Positions 9,409 to 20,200 are shown, numbered from the stretch's first letter. The stretch is DNA of 64,000 bases from Rhizobium sp. NZLR1 (GCF_017357385.1 NZ_CP071632.1:3415501-3479500); one strand, 5' to 3'. A program made the numbers and translations. The notes: generated by a model from the letters alone, not told the origin.

Positions 9409-9598
9409 TTGAGCCCTTTGTTTTGATGCATGTCGTTCTCCCGGAACCGCCGCCCACTTCCGGGCGACATGCATTAGATTTTCTTGTGGCTGCTGCGAGA
9501 TATCATCATTTGTGATTGGAAAATAGCGCGAGTAAACGTCCTCCCCATGCGCTTTTGCGCTTGTTTTGGTTGCCATTTCGATTTGGAGGATGATGGTT
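9409..9598. promoter_or_regulatory. Divergent regulator/beta-lactamase promoter region
   Basis: This 190-base gap lies between two divergent genes, the usual place for a LysR-type operator. The A/T-rich core at about 9475-9520 probably holds both promoters and the binding site. No exact operator was assigned. GGAGG at 9585-9589 serves the ampC start. Confidence 0.5.
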
Positions 9599-10753
9599 AT
9601 GAAAAGCGTTGGGATAAGAATTTTATCGGCCGTCTTGCTCTCGGCCTGCGCTGCCACAAGTGTTTTTGCCGCCGACGAGACCAAGTTGAAGGCGATCACG
9701 GATGCCGCGATCACGCCGATTATGGAAAAATACGCCATCCCCGGCGTTGCCGTCGCCATCACTGCCGACGGCCGGGACCACATCTTCACCTATGGCGTCG
9801 AATCCAAGGACACCGGCAGGCCGGTGGCGCCGACCACGCTGTTCGAACTCGGATCGATCAGCAAGACCTTCACGGTGACGCTGGCATCCTACGCCGAAGC
9901 AAGCGGACAACTCTCGCTGTCGGACAAGGTCGGAAAATTTCTGCCGGCGATGAAGGGAAAGCCGTTCGGCGATATCGCCCTGATGAATCTGGGCACCCAC
10001 ACGGCGGGCGGATTTCCGCTGCAGCTTCCCGATGAGATCAAAACCGAAAAACAGCTGCTCGGATATTTCGAAGCCTGGCAGCCCTCCTATGCGGCTGGGA
10101 CTGAGAGAAGTTATGCCAATCCCAGCATCGGCATGCTCGGCTATATCGTGGCGAAAGCCATGCACGGGGATTTTACGGCTTTGATGGAGGGCAAGCTGTT
10201 TGCCGCACTCGGATTGAAAAGCACCTATATCGATGTGCCGAAAGCGCGGCTGGCGGACTATGCTCAAGGCTATAAGCGCAGCGGCGAGCCAGCCCGGATG
10301 ATGCCGGCCGTTCTCTCATCCGAAGCCTATGGCGTCAAATCCACCGCAGGCGACATGATCCGCTTCGTCGGCGCCAATATGGGCCTGGTCAAGCTCGACG
10401 AAAAACTGCAGCAGGCTATCACCAACACCCATATCGGATATTTCAAAGCCGGGGCGATGACCCAGGATCTCATCTGGGAGCAATATGCCTATCCCATGGT
10501 TTTGAACGACGTGTTGGAGGGCAATTCGCCCGCGATGCTGAAGACCATGCCGGTTTCGGAACTGCAGCCACCGATGCAACCGCGCGACGATGTGTGGATC
10601 AACAAAACCGGCTCGACCAATGGCTTCGGCGCCTATCTCGTCTTCATCCCCAGACAGCGGCTCGGCATCGTCATCCTGGCCAATAAGAACTACCCCAACG
10701 AGGATCGTGTCGCTGCAGCCTATCAGATATTGACCGCGCTCTCGGCCGACTGA
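9599..10753 (+). CDS. ampC: Class C beta-lactamase (AmpC type)
   Basis: This 384-residue serine hydrolase is exported (signal peptide to about residue 25, SVFAAD) and opens beta-lactam rings in the periplasm. The catalytic motifs are in order: SISK at 86-89, YAN at 172-174 and KTG at 336-338. The second motif reads YAN where most class C enzymes have YSN, so the spectrum may differ or the enzyme may be a related esterase/DD-peptidase. The divergent LysR gene supports an inducible ampR-ampC pair. The ATG at 9599 was chosen from the GGAGG nine bases upstream; other ATGs lie at 9590 and 9593. Confidence 0.88.
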   Translation: MKSVGIRILSAVLLSACAATSVFAADETKLKAITDAAITPIMEKYAIPGVAVAITADGRDHIFTYGVESKDTGRPVAPTTLFELGSISKTFTVTLASYAEASGQLSLSDKVGKFLPAMKGKPFGDIALMNLGTHTAGGFPLQLPDEIKTEKQLLGYFEAWQPSYAAGTERSYANPSIGMLGYIVAKAMHGDFTALMEGKLFAALGLKSTYIDVPKARLADYAQGYKRSGEPARMMPAVLSSEAYGVKSTAGDMIRFVGANMGLVKLDEKLQQAITNTHIGYFKAGAMTQDLIWEQYAYPMVLNDVLEGNSPAMLKTMPVSELQPPMQPRDDVWINKTGSTNGFGAYLVFIPRQRLGIVILANKNYPNEDRVAAAYQILTALSAD

Positions 10754-11090
10754 TCGGAAAACAGGCCTGGCCGGCGTGAGTGCACGCCGGACCGGGGGGC
10801 GTCAACGGCAAACGGCATCACTTGAATTCTGCTTCGTTGCTTCCGAAAATCGGGTCAGACTTTAGCCCGATGCCGGACCGACGCCCTCGTGATACAAACT
10901 GGTGCGATCGACGACGCGCCGCGCCCGCAGTCGTTCCGATGCCGAATCCGGCGACACTACTTTAAGTAAGACATATGAATAATTAAGATTAATAAGGGAG
11001 TATTTTCTAGAATACTTCTAATGAATTGCCACGCCTTAAAGGTGATGCTAATAAACAAACCACATTCTCAAAGTCACGAGGCGCAATGCA
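10754..11090. other. Intergenic stretch with a terminator-like hairpin
   Basis: A perfect 8-base stem, CCGGCGTG-agtg-CACGCCGG at 10771-10790, follows the ampC stop and may terminate it, though no T-run follows. From about 10965 the sequence becomes A/T-rich and probably carries the promoter of the epimerase gene at 11091. No gene was seen here. Confidence 0.5.
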
Positions 11091-12047
11091 ATGAAAAGCG
11101 TATTGATATCTGGCGGAGCTGGATTTATCGGATCGCATTTGTGCGACCGGCTTTTACTTAGATCCGACGTCCAGAAGCTGGTTGTTGTTGACAACCTCTG
11201 GACCGGACTTTTCGACAATATCGCCCACATCAGGGATCCCCGTTTTCACTTCGTGAAGTCGGACGTCGAGACGCTGCGCAGTTCTGAAAAATTCGATGAA
11301 ATCTACCATCTGGCCTCCCCGGCATCGCCGCCATGGTATATGAAGGAACCGAAGAGGACGATTTCCGCCAATCTTCTCGGGGCATTTCGGCTGCTGGAGC
11401 TCTTGAAGAAGGGCGGGCGTTTCGGCTTCACCTCGACGTCCGAAGTTTATGGCGACCCGCTGGTGTCGCCGCAGCCGGAGACCTACAAGGGCCAGGTGGA
11501 CTGCACCGGACCACGCTCGTCCTACGACGAGAGCAAGCGCTGCACGGAATCGCTGCTGTTTGAAATGCAGCGTACCCAGGGGCTCGACCTCAAGGTCGTG
11601 CGTCCCTTCAACACATACGGTCCCCGCACCCGGCCCGATGACGGCCGCGCCGTCTCCAACTTCATCACCCAGGCGCTGGCGGGCCGGCCGATTACTGTAT
11701 TCGGCGACGGCAAGCAGTCGCGCAGCTGGGGCTATGTCGATGACGTCGTCGATGGTTTCGCACGCTATTTCTGGATCAATGAAACCGACTATAAGGGACC
11801 TTTGAACGTCGGCAATGATCGCGAGATCTCGGTTCTCGAAGTCGCGCAATATATTTCCAAGCTGGTCGGCGGCGTGCCGATCGTCTTCGAGCCGTCACCG
11901 CCGCAGGACCCCACGAACAGACGGCCGGACCTGACCAACGCGCATTATGTCATGCCCGAGTGGTCGTGCAAAATCACCTATGAACAGGGCGTGGCGATGA
12001 CGCTCGACTGGTTCAGGGACCAAATGAAGGCGCAGGCTGCAGAATAA
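11091..12047 (+). CDS. NAD-dependent nucleotide-sugar epimerase/decarboxylase (UDP-glucuronate decarboxylase-like)
   Basis: This 318-residue extended SDR enzyme has GGAGFIGSH at residues 8-16, the segment YHLASPASPPWY near 70, and the catalytic pair in SSYDESKR near residue 145. The last two resemble UDP-glucuronate decarboxylases (UXS, which make UDP-xylose), although dTDP-glucose dehydratases are related. It likely makes a sugar donor for the glycosyltransferases that follow. It is the first gene of the 11-21 kb surface-glycan island. Confidence 0.82.
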   Translation: MKSVLISGGAGFIGSHLCDRLLLRSDVQKLVVVDNLWTGLFDNIAHIRDPRFHFVKSDVETLRSSEKFDEIYHLASPASPPWYMKEPKRTISANLLGAFRLLELLKKGGRFGFTSTSEVYGDPLVSPQPETYKGQVDCTGPRSSYDESKRCTESLLFEMQRTQGLDLKVVRPFNTYGPRTRPDDGRAVSNFITQALAGRPITVFGDGKQSRSWGYVDDVVDGFARYFWINETDYKGPLNVGNDREISVLEVAQYISKLVGGVPIVFEPSPPQDPTNRRPDLTNAHYVMPEWSCKITYEQGVAMTLDWFRDQMKAQAAE

Positions 12048-12109
12048 ACCATATCAGCTTTCGAGACTCGCGTACTGAGTGCAGGTGGCGTATATTCACG
12101 GTTTGATTG

Positions 12110-12480
12110 AGATGGTGACGGTGCGAGAACCAATTCCGTCCGATCTGAAGGATATAAGTTTGCCGTACCGATTCATTATCTCGATCTCGCCACCTCTCGC
12201 CTCGATGCCGTTTCGCCCCTGATCTTTGATGGGTTGGTGGTCTTTCTGTCGGATGGTCTTCCCGTAGGACAAGCCTATATCGAAAGGCCCGAGACGGCCG
12301 CGGCCCTGGCCGAGCGTGTCGTGCGACCTGAGACCATCGAGCATGCGCGTCATGTACTTTCTCCGCGACAGCCGGAACTGCCCCCGCGGCGGGCGCATCG
12401 GCATGGGCGCGGTGGGGCGTCTGAACCTGGCGGTCGGCTGCAGCAGCGTCGGCCGCTACGACTTACTCGTATTGTCGTAG
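12110..12480 (+). pseudogene. Decayed N-terminal piece of a glycosyltransferase of this island
   Basis: The plus-strand frame from about 12115 has no good start codon but reads FAVPIHYLDLATSRLD, then FDGLVVFLSDGLPVGQAYIE. This matches in spacing and key residues the start of the glycosyltransferase at 13816-15000 (LAVRDIDILDLPP, then YQGALVLIRVAGRPCGQAV). The similarity fades by about residue 75 and no catalytic domain follows; the frame simply runs into the end of the next gene. It looks like the 5' remnant of a lost transferase gene. The minus strand of the same stretch also has an open frame but shows no family features. Confidence 0.5.
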
Positions 12481-13823
12481 AGTGCTGAACGCAGTTTCGC
12501 CTGCATCCACTGGACGTGCTGTTCGATCATATGCGCGTGGAAACTGGGGTTATTGAGCGTGTTCAATGTGAAGTCGGACAAATGCGAGGCGACGTTGATC
12601 GGCTGACCCTGCCATTCGGCAAGCGCCACAGGAAGATATCTATGTATTGCCTGGCGGTTCAGCCACGGACGGAAATGCCGTGCGTCCCACGGTTCGGCGC
12701 CGATCCGGTGACACATGTCGCCGACATGTACCGTCCCATTCATGATACGAGCAGCAAGGGGTCGGCGTTCCGCCAGCATTGCTTCGGCTGCCTCAAGGCC
12801 TTGGTCCAGATTGATCTCGAGCACGTCGATTTCATCGGTGGAAGCTGTCGGATCCGTCGGAAGCCGCCAATCCTCACCCAACACTTCCGCGGCGCCGCGA
12901 AGATAATGATATCCACTGCACTGTCGCTCTACCTTCTCATAGAGCCTGCGAAGGCCAGCCTTTTCCAACATTTGGAGGACGCCGGGGCCAGCCTTGACGA
13001 GGGGGTCAAGGACAGAACCGGCGCGGGTAGCGATAGTCCTTTGCAGGCGCCTCTTCCGCCCTTTTCGTCCGGCGAACCGATGAATCGCCAGCAGCCGCTG
13101 TATGTCGGGGTGCTTACGAGCCATCAAGGCATCGGAGCGTCCCTCTTGATGCCTGCGCACCATCTTTCCGATGAGTGTCGTCGTTTGATGTTCGAGATGA
13201 TAGCCCAATGCGTCAGGAGCAAAACGAATTGGAACCCCTTTTTTGATCAGACGCAGACCAAATTCGAAGTCTTCTCGTGCACGGGCGAATTGAGGATCGA
13301 GCCCGCCCATTGCCTGAAATAGGTCTGCATCCAGCGAAAGGTTTCCTGTCAGCACATCGGTAAAGGCGAACTGATGTCCAGGGCGGGACACGCGCTCGAA
13401 GTGCCTCGTCCACCATGCGCGCGCGCTGAGGCGGAAGCGATCCTTTGCAATGTGCGGAAGTGGCGGGTAGGGGCCTATCACTACGCCCCCAGGGTGGCGC
13501 TGATGTTCAACGACGTGCGCCCGAACGAAGTTTTCCCCGGGCTGAATGTCGTCATCAAGGAAGATCAATAAACGGCCGCTCGCGACCTGCGACCCCGCAT
13601 TGCGGGCGAGTGCCGGACCGACGCCCGGCAACGTCAGGGTACGAAGCGGAACGCGGGTACGAAGCGACGAGAGCATTGTCGACGTGTCGTCCTCACACCC
13701 GTCCGCCACAACCAGGACTTCGAAGGCTGGGGTCCCATCTCGCTGAGCGTCGAGCTTGCTTAAAAGCGATCTCAGCATGGCAGCACGATTATGCGTTGGT
13801 ATGATAACGCTGATGTCAACCAC
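12456..13823 (-). CDS. Family 2 glycosyltransferase with C-terminal extension
   Basis: The 455-residue protein opens with a GT-A fold (ISVIIPTHNRAAML, then GPALARNAGS and FLDDDIQPG, the DXD-type metal site) and has the second-half acidic motif in AREDFEFGLRL. From about residue 290 a non-catalytic extension of unknown role follows. It starts at GTG 13823, overlapping the stop of the preceding transferase by eight bases, so the two are translated together. It is the last gene of the minus-strand exporter/transferase operon 12456-17146. The sugar specificity is unknown. Confidence 0.88.
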   Translation of the reverse strand: MVDISVIIPTHNRAAMLRSLLSKLDAQRDGTPAFEVLVVADGCEDDTSTMLSSLRTRVPLRTLTLPGVGPALARNAGSQVASGRLLIFLDDDIQPGENFVRAHVVEHQRHPGGVVIGPYPPLPHIAKDRFRLSARAWWTRHFERVSRPGHQFAFTDVLTGNLSLDADLFQAMGGLDPQFARAREDFEFGLRLIKKGVPIRFAPDALGYHLEHQTTTLIGKMVRRHQEGRSDALMARKHPDIQRLLAIHRFAGRKGRKRRLQRTIATRAGSVLDPLVKAGPGVLQMLEKAGLRRLYEKVERQCSGYHYLRGAAEVLGEDWRLPTDPTASTDEIDVLEINLDQGLEAAEAMLAERRPLAARIMNGTVHVGDMCHRIGAEPWDARHFRPWLNRQAIHRYLPVALAEWQGQPINVASHLSDFTLNTLNNPSFHAHMIEQHVQWMQAKLRSALYDNTSKS

Positions 13824-15000
13824 GCTTATGCCCTGCCTCCCCTGCTCGCGCCCGCGCCCTCAGATAACGGACCGGGCCGTTCACAGCACCTCTGACCTGC
13901 GTTAAGGCGTCGTTGTAAGGCAGGCTGAATTGGTGTCTCCGTCGAGGTTGAAACAACCGCCGAAGAAGCCTGAGATACGAACGAACCATGCGAGGGAGCG
14001 CACGCGGGTTTCCCTCGAACAGGAGGGCCTTCGTCAAGATGGCGAACGATGCAACCTCGTAGCCATACATCTGCTGCTGCAGTTCCTTGCTTGAGCGACG
14101 ATGGCGGTGCCAGTTCAGAGCCTCGGGATCGTAGATGATCCGATATCCGGCTTCGAGCACACGCCGGAACATGTCTGTGTCACCACCAGCCAGACTTAGC
14201 GTTCCAGCGTCAAGAGCCTCGTCGAACCACCCCACCGCATCAACGATCGTTCGGCGCAACGCCATGTTGACACCGGCACCCGCATGCCATCCCATGAATG
14301 GGTCCAGGTTATGGGCATCATAGACCTGACGCCTGAAACCACGGCAAAAACCGCCAAAATGCTGAAAGGCGATCTGCGAGTCCGTTTCCAGCTCTGCCGC
14401 CATGGTAAGGCCGGTTACGGCCAGCACTAGGGGGTCCTCGAAATTGCGAAGCAAGGTTCTAAGCCATAGCGGGTCGGGGACCGCATCGTCGTCGATGAAG
14501 GCGACGACGTCTGCTTCTGTGTTGCGAAGGGCAGTATTGCGCGCGACGTCAAGACCAGGACGCGGTTCGCGCAGATATCTCACAGTGTCGAAGCGCCCGA
14601 CTAAATCTCGCGTGGCCTCGTTCGATGGGGCATTGTCGACGACGAGAATATCGGCCTTATCGGGCATAGCCAAAAGCCCGGTGAGGCAGCGCTCCAGATC
14701 TTCGGTACGATCGCGCGTGCAAATCACCACGGAAGCTTTCGGCAGCTGACTTGGAGTCGGCGACGGGTCAGGGAGGGCCAGCCGATGCCTCAGCCAAGCC
14801 TCGAACACCGACGAACTGGCCGCAGACAGAATCCGGTCTTTAATTGGCGTCTTGCAGCCATCGGTGTCGAAGGCGATCACAGCTTGGCCGCACGGACGAC
14901 CGGCGACCCGGATCAGCACAAGTGCACCCTGATAGTCATCGGTCGGTTCAAAATCTGGCGGAAGGTCAAGAATGTCGATGTCTCGAACCGCAAGGCGCAT
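13816..15000 (-). CDS. Family 2 glycosyltransferase with N-terminal beta module
   Basis: The start at ATG 15000 overlaps the stop of the ATPase gene (TGATG), giving 394 residues; longer upstream readings are only the shadow of the ATPase. Residues 1-45 form a small module (LDLPPDFEPTDDYQGALVLI, then GRPCGQAV) also seen elsewhere in this island. The GT-A domain follows: ASVVICTRDRTEDL, then DVARNTALR and FIDDDAVPD, and a late GGDTDMFRR motif. It probably adds a sugar to a lipid-linked glycan in the cytoplasm before ABC export. Confidence 0.88.
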   Translation of the reverse strand: MRLAVRDIDILDLPPDFEPTDDYQGALVLIRVAGRPCGQAVIAFDTDGCKTPIKDRILSAASSSVFEAWLRHRLALPDPSPTPSQLPKASVVICTRDRTEDLERCLTGLLAMPDKADILVVDNAPSNEATRDLVGRFDTVRYLREPRPGLDVARNTALRNTEADVVAFIDDDAVPDPLWLRTLLRNFEDPLVLAVTGLTMAAELETDSQIAFQHFGGFCRGFRRQVYDAHNLDPFMGWHAGAGVNMALRRTIVDAVGWFDEALDAGTLSLAGGDTDMFRRVLEAGYRIIYDPEALNWHRHRRSSKELQQQMYGYEVASFAILTKALLFEGNPRALPRMVRSYLRLLRRLFQPRRRHQFSLPYNDALTQVRGAVNGPVRYLRARARAGEAGHKRG

Positions 15001-16301
15001 CAGGAGTTCCGATCCAAGCTGCGCTGACCCAATGAGCCGTGGTCCGGCGAGGTCGCGGTGGGGCGCGACTGCACCTGCTCCCACTGTGTCGGAGGATTCA
15101 GCATACCCTTTCTTGGGCCGGGGCCGGTCACGGCGAGAGGATAGACTTCGGCGTGATAATCGTAAACCTGCTGCCAGTCTGCCGAAAAAAGGCCTACAGT
15201 AACGCGATAGTCGCCGGGCGCCAGGTCGATACGATTGAGTGATGTTTCGATGCGCACCGTGTCCGTGTCTACGACAGGGGCGAATTCGGCCAACTTGCTG
15301 TCGGTCTCGAAGCAGCACGTATCGTCCGCCGCGTAGATGCCGATGACGATAACGGCGTTGCGATCTCTGGTGGCGCCAACATAGGTCAGTGAAATCGACA
15401 GCCGGTCGCCCGCAACGATGGTACTTGTCGGCGTGCTTTGCTCGTTCAGCAACACTACGGCTGTGATCTGGAGTTCGCCATTGCCGAACCGGCTGACCTG
15501 CGGCACAAGTTCGACGGGCAGTTTTGTAACGGCGAACGGTTCGTGCGGAACGCTGGCGACCTTCGCCTCGACAGCCGAGGTATAAAGCGGGAGCATTTCG
15601 TCGATTGGTCCGTAGCCCACGACGCGTCCGCCTCTCAGGAACAGCACGTGATCGCAGATTTCTCTTACCTGCGAGACGTCGTGTGACACGAAAAAGATAG
15701 TGGCGCCGTCCTTCAGTATCTCCTTCACTCTTGCAATGCACTTCTGCTGGAAGGCTTGGTCGCCTACGGCGAGGGCCTCATCGATAAGCAAGATGTCCGG
15801 GCGCACATGAACTGCCACGGCGAATGCCAGGCGCATACGCATCCCGGTGCTATAACTGCGAACCGGATTCTCAACGGCCGCCTCCAACTCGGCGAAGGCT
15901 ACAATCTCGTCAAACCGCTCGGCAACCTCGGTCCGCCGCATTCCCGCGATAACACCCAGCAGGAAGATGTTCTCGCGCCCCGTCAAATCGTCGGTCAGGC
16001 CCGCCCCGATGTCGAGCAAGGCGCCAATTCGACCCATCACCTTGATCTGCCCTTCGTCCGGACGACCAACACCGCCGATCAGACGCAGCAAAGTGGACTT
16101 CCCGGCCCCGTTTAGCCCGACCACGCCGACAGCTTGCCCTGGCGCAACCGCGAAGCTGATGTGGCGCAGGCCCCAAAAGCTTGTCGACTGTACCACGGAC
16201 CGTCCGGACAAAAGGTAACCCTTCAGGGTGGTAGAGCGTGCACCCCCTTGCGCACGGTAGCGCTTGCCGACATCGTGGACGGTGATGGCGCCTTGTCTCA
16301 T
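15000..16301 (-). CDS. Polysaccharide ABC exporter ATPase with C-terminal glycan-binding domain (Wzt/TagH type)
   Basis: The N-terminal 245 residues are an ABC ATPase (Walker A GLNGAGKST, signature YSTGMRMRL, Walker B LLIDEALAVGD). The remaining roughly 185 residues form a beta-rich domain like that of Wzt, which recognises the finished, capped polysaccharide. With the permease upstream it exports an O-antigen- or capsule-like polymer across the inner membrane. The ATG at 16301 overlaps the permease stop (ATGA), which fixes the start and suggests coupling; a longer reading from 16388 lies inside the permease gene. Confidence 0.93.
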   Translation of the reverse strand: MRQGAITVHDVGKRYRAQGGARSTTLKGYLLSGRSVVQSTSFWGLRHISFAVAPGQAVGVVGLNGAGKSTLLRLIGGVGRPDEGQIKVMGRIGALLDIGAGLTDDLTGRENIFLLGVIAGMRRTEVAERFDEIVAFAELEAAVENPVRSYSTGMRMRLAFAVAVHVRPDILLIDEALAVGDQAFQQKCIARVKEILKDGATIFFVSHDVSQVREICDHVLFLRGGRVVGYGPIDEMLPLYTSAVEAKVASVPHEPFAVTKLPVELVPQVSRFGNGELQITAVVLLNEQSTPTSTIVAGDRLSISLTYVGATRDRNAVIVIGIYAADDTCCFETDSKLAEFAPVVDTDTVRIETSLNRIDLAPGDYRVTVGLFSADWQQVYDYHAEVYPLAVTGPGPRKGMLNPPTQWEQVQSRPTATSPDHGSLGQRSLDRNS

Positions 16302-17146
16302 AGGTCGTCCACTAGGCGTGCGCTGCCACGCTCGACCAGCCAAATGCCAGCAAATAGCATCGGCAAAGAAATCAGCGCAGTCTTCCAATAGACATCAACG
16401 GGAGGCCACGCGTGTTCGACGAAAATGGCGCGGTACCCCTCGAGAATCCAGGCCATCGGGTTCCAGGTGTGAATTAAGGCCATCGGCTCACTCGCCTTGA
16501 GTGGGCTGTAGAACACGGGTGTCAGGTAGAAACCCAGCATCAAAACTACGCCTACCAAATGTTGAGTATCCCGGAAGTGGACATGCGCAACCGCAACAAG
16601 ATAGGACAGGCCCATCGTGAACAGCGCCTGCGCAAGGAAGACGAGTGGAAGTGCGACGACGCTCAAAGTCGGGCCCCCGGTCTCGATAAACGAGATGATG
16701 AAGAGGAGTGGCAGAGCGAGCAGAAGGTGAACTGCCTGTGTGATGACTGCGACAACAGGAAGTATCCCGATCGGAAAGCCCGGCCGGCGCACCAGTTCGC
16801 TGCTGCCGGTTATGGAAGTCGTCGCTGCGGGCACCGCAGTGCTGAGCCAACCCCAGGCCAACACGCCGGAAAAGACGAAAGTGGTGTAATGGGGAATATC
16901 TAGGGGCAGGACCTTACGAAAGATCAGCGAAAAAACCAACAGCTGGCTCAATGGCCGCATCAAGGACCAGCCGAGGCCAATTGCGGACCGTTGATATCTC
17001 ATCTTCAGATCGCGTGCCAGAAGTTCTAACAGCAAATCGTTCCATTGCAGACAGACGTGGATCAAGGGCTTCCACTGATCACGACGCCAGCATTGGTCCC
17101 GTCGCTTCGCGCGATCAAGCGCATCATCCTTGAGATGTTCAGGCAT
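16298..17146 (-). CDS. ABC-2 type polysaccharide export permease (Wzm-like)
   Basis: This 282-residue protein has about six membrane helices and the family segment DLKMRYQRSAIGLGWSLMRP near the N-terminus, typical of Wzm/KpsM/TagG permeases. It pairs with the Wzt-type ATPase whose gene overlaps its stop codon. It heads a four-gene minus-strand operon (permease, ATPase, two glycosyltransferases). Confidence 0.92.
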   Translation of the reverse strand: MPEHLKDDALDRAKRRDQCWRRDQWKPLIHVCLQWNDLLLELLARDLKMRYQRSAIGLGWSLMRPLSQLLVFSLIFRKVLPLDIPHYTTFVFSGVLAWGWLSTAVPAATTSITGSSELVRRPGFPIGILPVVAVITQAVHLLLALPLLFIISFIETGGPTLSVVALPLVFLAQALFTMGLSYLVAVAHVHFRDTQHLVGVVLMLGFYLTPVFYSPLKASEPMALIHTWNPMAWILEGYRAIFVEHAWPPVDVYWKTALISLPMLFAGIWLVERGSARLVDDL

Positions 17147-17261
17147 TTCGGCTCACTTCTGCCACCGGTTAAATACACCTTGCCTCAAAGTAGTAAAGAT
17201 CATCATACTCGCGAACTGACCCGGTACACTAGCGTGATCGTTATCGTAGGAAGCAACAATT
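17147..17261. promoter_or_regulatory. Divergent promoter region of the glycan island
   Basis: Only 115 bases separate the permease (minus) from the 1016-residue fusion gene (plus), so both promoters lie here. AGGAAG shortly before the ATG at 17262 is the probable ribosome-binding site. No operator was recognised. Confidence 0.45.
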
Positions 17262-20200
17262 ATGCCGATGGTTTCCATCATTACACCGGCGCATGGAGCG
17301 GAAACAACGATTTCTTCGACTTTGGAAAGCCTGATAGCGCAAAGTCATGCCGACTGGGAATGCTTCATCATTGATGATGGTTCAACCGATCGGACCGCTG
17401 AGATCGCGGACCGTTTCGCGGCTCGGGATACGCGCTTCCGTGTGCTGCGGCAGGAGCAGCGCGGCGTTTCAGCTGCTCGCAATGCGGGACTGGCACAGGC
17501 GAAAGGCGACTGGGTCGTCTTTCTCGACTCAGACGACGCGCTGGCACCCTTCCATCTCGAAACCATGCTGAATCACACTCGAACTTTGCCGCAGGCCGAC
17601 ATTCTGCATTGCGGTTGGCGCCGTCTGAAAAATGGTGCTCCCTGGTGGCAGTCTCACCCCGCAGTGAAAATGGACAATCCGTTTGCCGAAGCAGCGCGCT
17701 ATTGCCCCTTCGCGATCCACGCCGCCTTGCTTCGCCGGTCCCGGCTTGCAGAACTCGGCGGCTTCGATCCGGAGATGGCAATGTGCGAGGACTGGGACCT
17801 GTGGCAGCGCCTCGCTCGAGTGGGCGCCGAATTTGCGCCGGTCGAAGGCCTGATGGCCGACGTTAGCGTAGAGGCCGGTTCGCTGTCGTCAAACAGGGTT
17901 AAGCATCTCGATTTTGGTCTTAAGGTGATCCGGCGCGGCCACCATTCCGATCCGCGCATCGCCTATCCGGTGCCGGCGCTCGCCCAGGGAATAACAAAAG
18001 CTGCGTTGGGAACGGCGTGCTGGTATCTCGCGATCTGGCTTGTCGGCGCCTCAATAGGTCAGGGCGACAATCCTGGCGAACTGCTTGAGCGGGTGGCGGA
18101 GCCTATCCCACCTGACGCTGACGCCTACGCGCTCAGTGCAATAATAATGGACGGGATTGTGGTCGGCGCCTTCCCCGACGAGCCGATTTGGCCCGGACTT
18201 TGGTCGAAGATCCAGGGCAAGCTTCCGGACCTAGAGGCTTGGCTTAACCGGCATGGTCCCCAAGAAGCTTTTGGTTCCCTGTTGATTCGTTCACTGGAGC
18301 GAAAGGTCGCGGACCAGCTGCCGACCGACGTGCCCAGCACGATCGGAACAACAAAAATAGAGCCAATTGATTTGGATCGACCTATCGTTGACCTTATCTT
18401 GCCCGGCATTGAGCGGTTGCGCTGTTGCATCTGGCGAGGTTCGACGCTGCTGGGGCAACTGGAGTTTGTTGTCTTCGGAGCAATCGAAGCGGATGCTATC
18501 CGAAGTCGACTTAGGACGGTATTCGGCCCGGAGTTCGACGATCTGAAGCACCCAACAGCGGTTTTGTTGGCAGAAGATGGCTTCGTCAATCTTCCTGATC
18601 AGGATGACGGGCGCGCCGCCTCCGCCAGCATGGCAGCGCCAAGCTACAGCGGAGTAGCTCAACAGGTGCTGAAGCTCATGGCGAAAATATCATATTGGGC
18701 CGAAGCTAAGACAGTAACGGGTTGGTGGAGCAAGAAGGAGCCGACACCAACACGTGTCGACTCGATATCAGGCATGGCGCATGCCGGGCGCGCCGAATTC
18801 GATCGAATCGTTGAAGAGGAAAGCCAGCGGGCGGTTGCAGCCTCAACGCAGATATCCAAGGAGACGCCGTCGAAAAAAACCGGCCCGGTGGGCGATGAGG
18901 TGCCGAGATACGATACGGAGGCGTACTGGGAGGAGCTGTTTTCCCAGGTCGACCCTTGGGACTACCGAAACAACTATGAGACTGTGAAATATCTTCAAAC
19001 ACTCTCGTTGTTGGACGATCGGCGCTTTTCAAACGGCCTTGAGCTGGCCTGCGCGGAAGGAACCTTTACACGGATGTTGGCCTCCCGCGTCGACAACCTG
19101 CTGGCGACCGACATTTCGGCGTCGGCAGTCGCTCGAGCGGCCTCGCTTCAGGACCATGATTCCGCGGTAACCTATCGGCAGTTGGATCTTTTGAGCGACG
19201 AGCTAGAAGGGCCTTACGATCTCATTGTCTGCAGTGAAGTTCTGTACTATTTCGAGAACAGAGAAAAACTCCAGCAGATAGTCGATAAGATTGCGGGCAG
19301 TCTTCGCACTGGTGGTTGGTTCGTTACTGCCCACGCCAACCTCCTGATTGATATGCCGCATGAGACAGGATTTGGGTGGCCGCATGAATTCGGTGCGGTC
19401 GGCATAGGTGAGATGTTTGACCAGCATCCGGATTTAACTCTCTCGGTCGAAGCCAAGAGTCCGCTCTATAGAATCCAAAGGTTCGAGAAGGTGGAGCACG
19501 GGGGTTTCCTTGAGCCGACACGCGTGGAAGTAAACACGGCGCAGCCTTTGCCTCTTCAGGTCGCTAGCCAAGTACGCTGGAGAGGGGGGCAAGTTGTGGA
19601 AGCGGCCGCCGACTGGAACGATGTCCCGATCTTGATGTATCATCAGATTTCGGACGACGGTGTGGAACAGCTTGCTCGATACCGCCAATCTCCGGAGGCC
19701 TTCGAAACTCAACTGGCCTTCCTGCGCGACGCCGGATGGCGCGGGATGACTTTGGACCGGCTGCTTGCTTGTTTCGATGAAGGTGCCAAACCGCCAGAAA
19801 AGACATTAGTCCTGACCTTCGACGACGCTACGCGCGATTTCATGACGCATGCCCTCCCACTGCTACATCGATACGGCTTCCCATCCTCACTCTTTGTCCC
19901 AACCGATAGGGTCGGCGGCTCCGCAATATGGGATTCGGCCTATGGATCGCCGGCTCCACTGCTAACTTGGGAGGAACTTGCGGCAGTCGCGAACAGCGAC
20001 GTGACGCTGGGCGCCCACGGTGTCCGGCACGTGCGTTTATCGGCCCTGGCACCGGAGAGCCTATTGCGAGAGCTTGCTGGCTCCAAAGCTATGCTTGAAA
20101 AACGCCTAGGTCGAGAAGTGCTGGCGGTCGCATATCCGTACGGCGACTTCGACCCCGCTATCCGGGACATAGCCGAACAATGTGGTTACCGGATCGGGTT

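Noticed and set aside
12096..12404. 102-codon frame on minus downstream of the epimerase
   Set aside because: A faint resemblance to a histidine-kinase end (GGEIEI) is not supported by other kinase boxes; the plus-strand frame shows clear similarity to the local transferase module.
15000..15741. Longer N-terminus of the 394-residue glycosyltransferase (641-codon reading)
   Set aside because: The first 247 codons lie over the ABC ATPase gene in another frame and encode Arg-rich sequence; the TGATG overlap fixes the real start at 15000.
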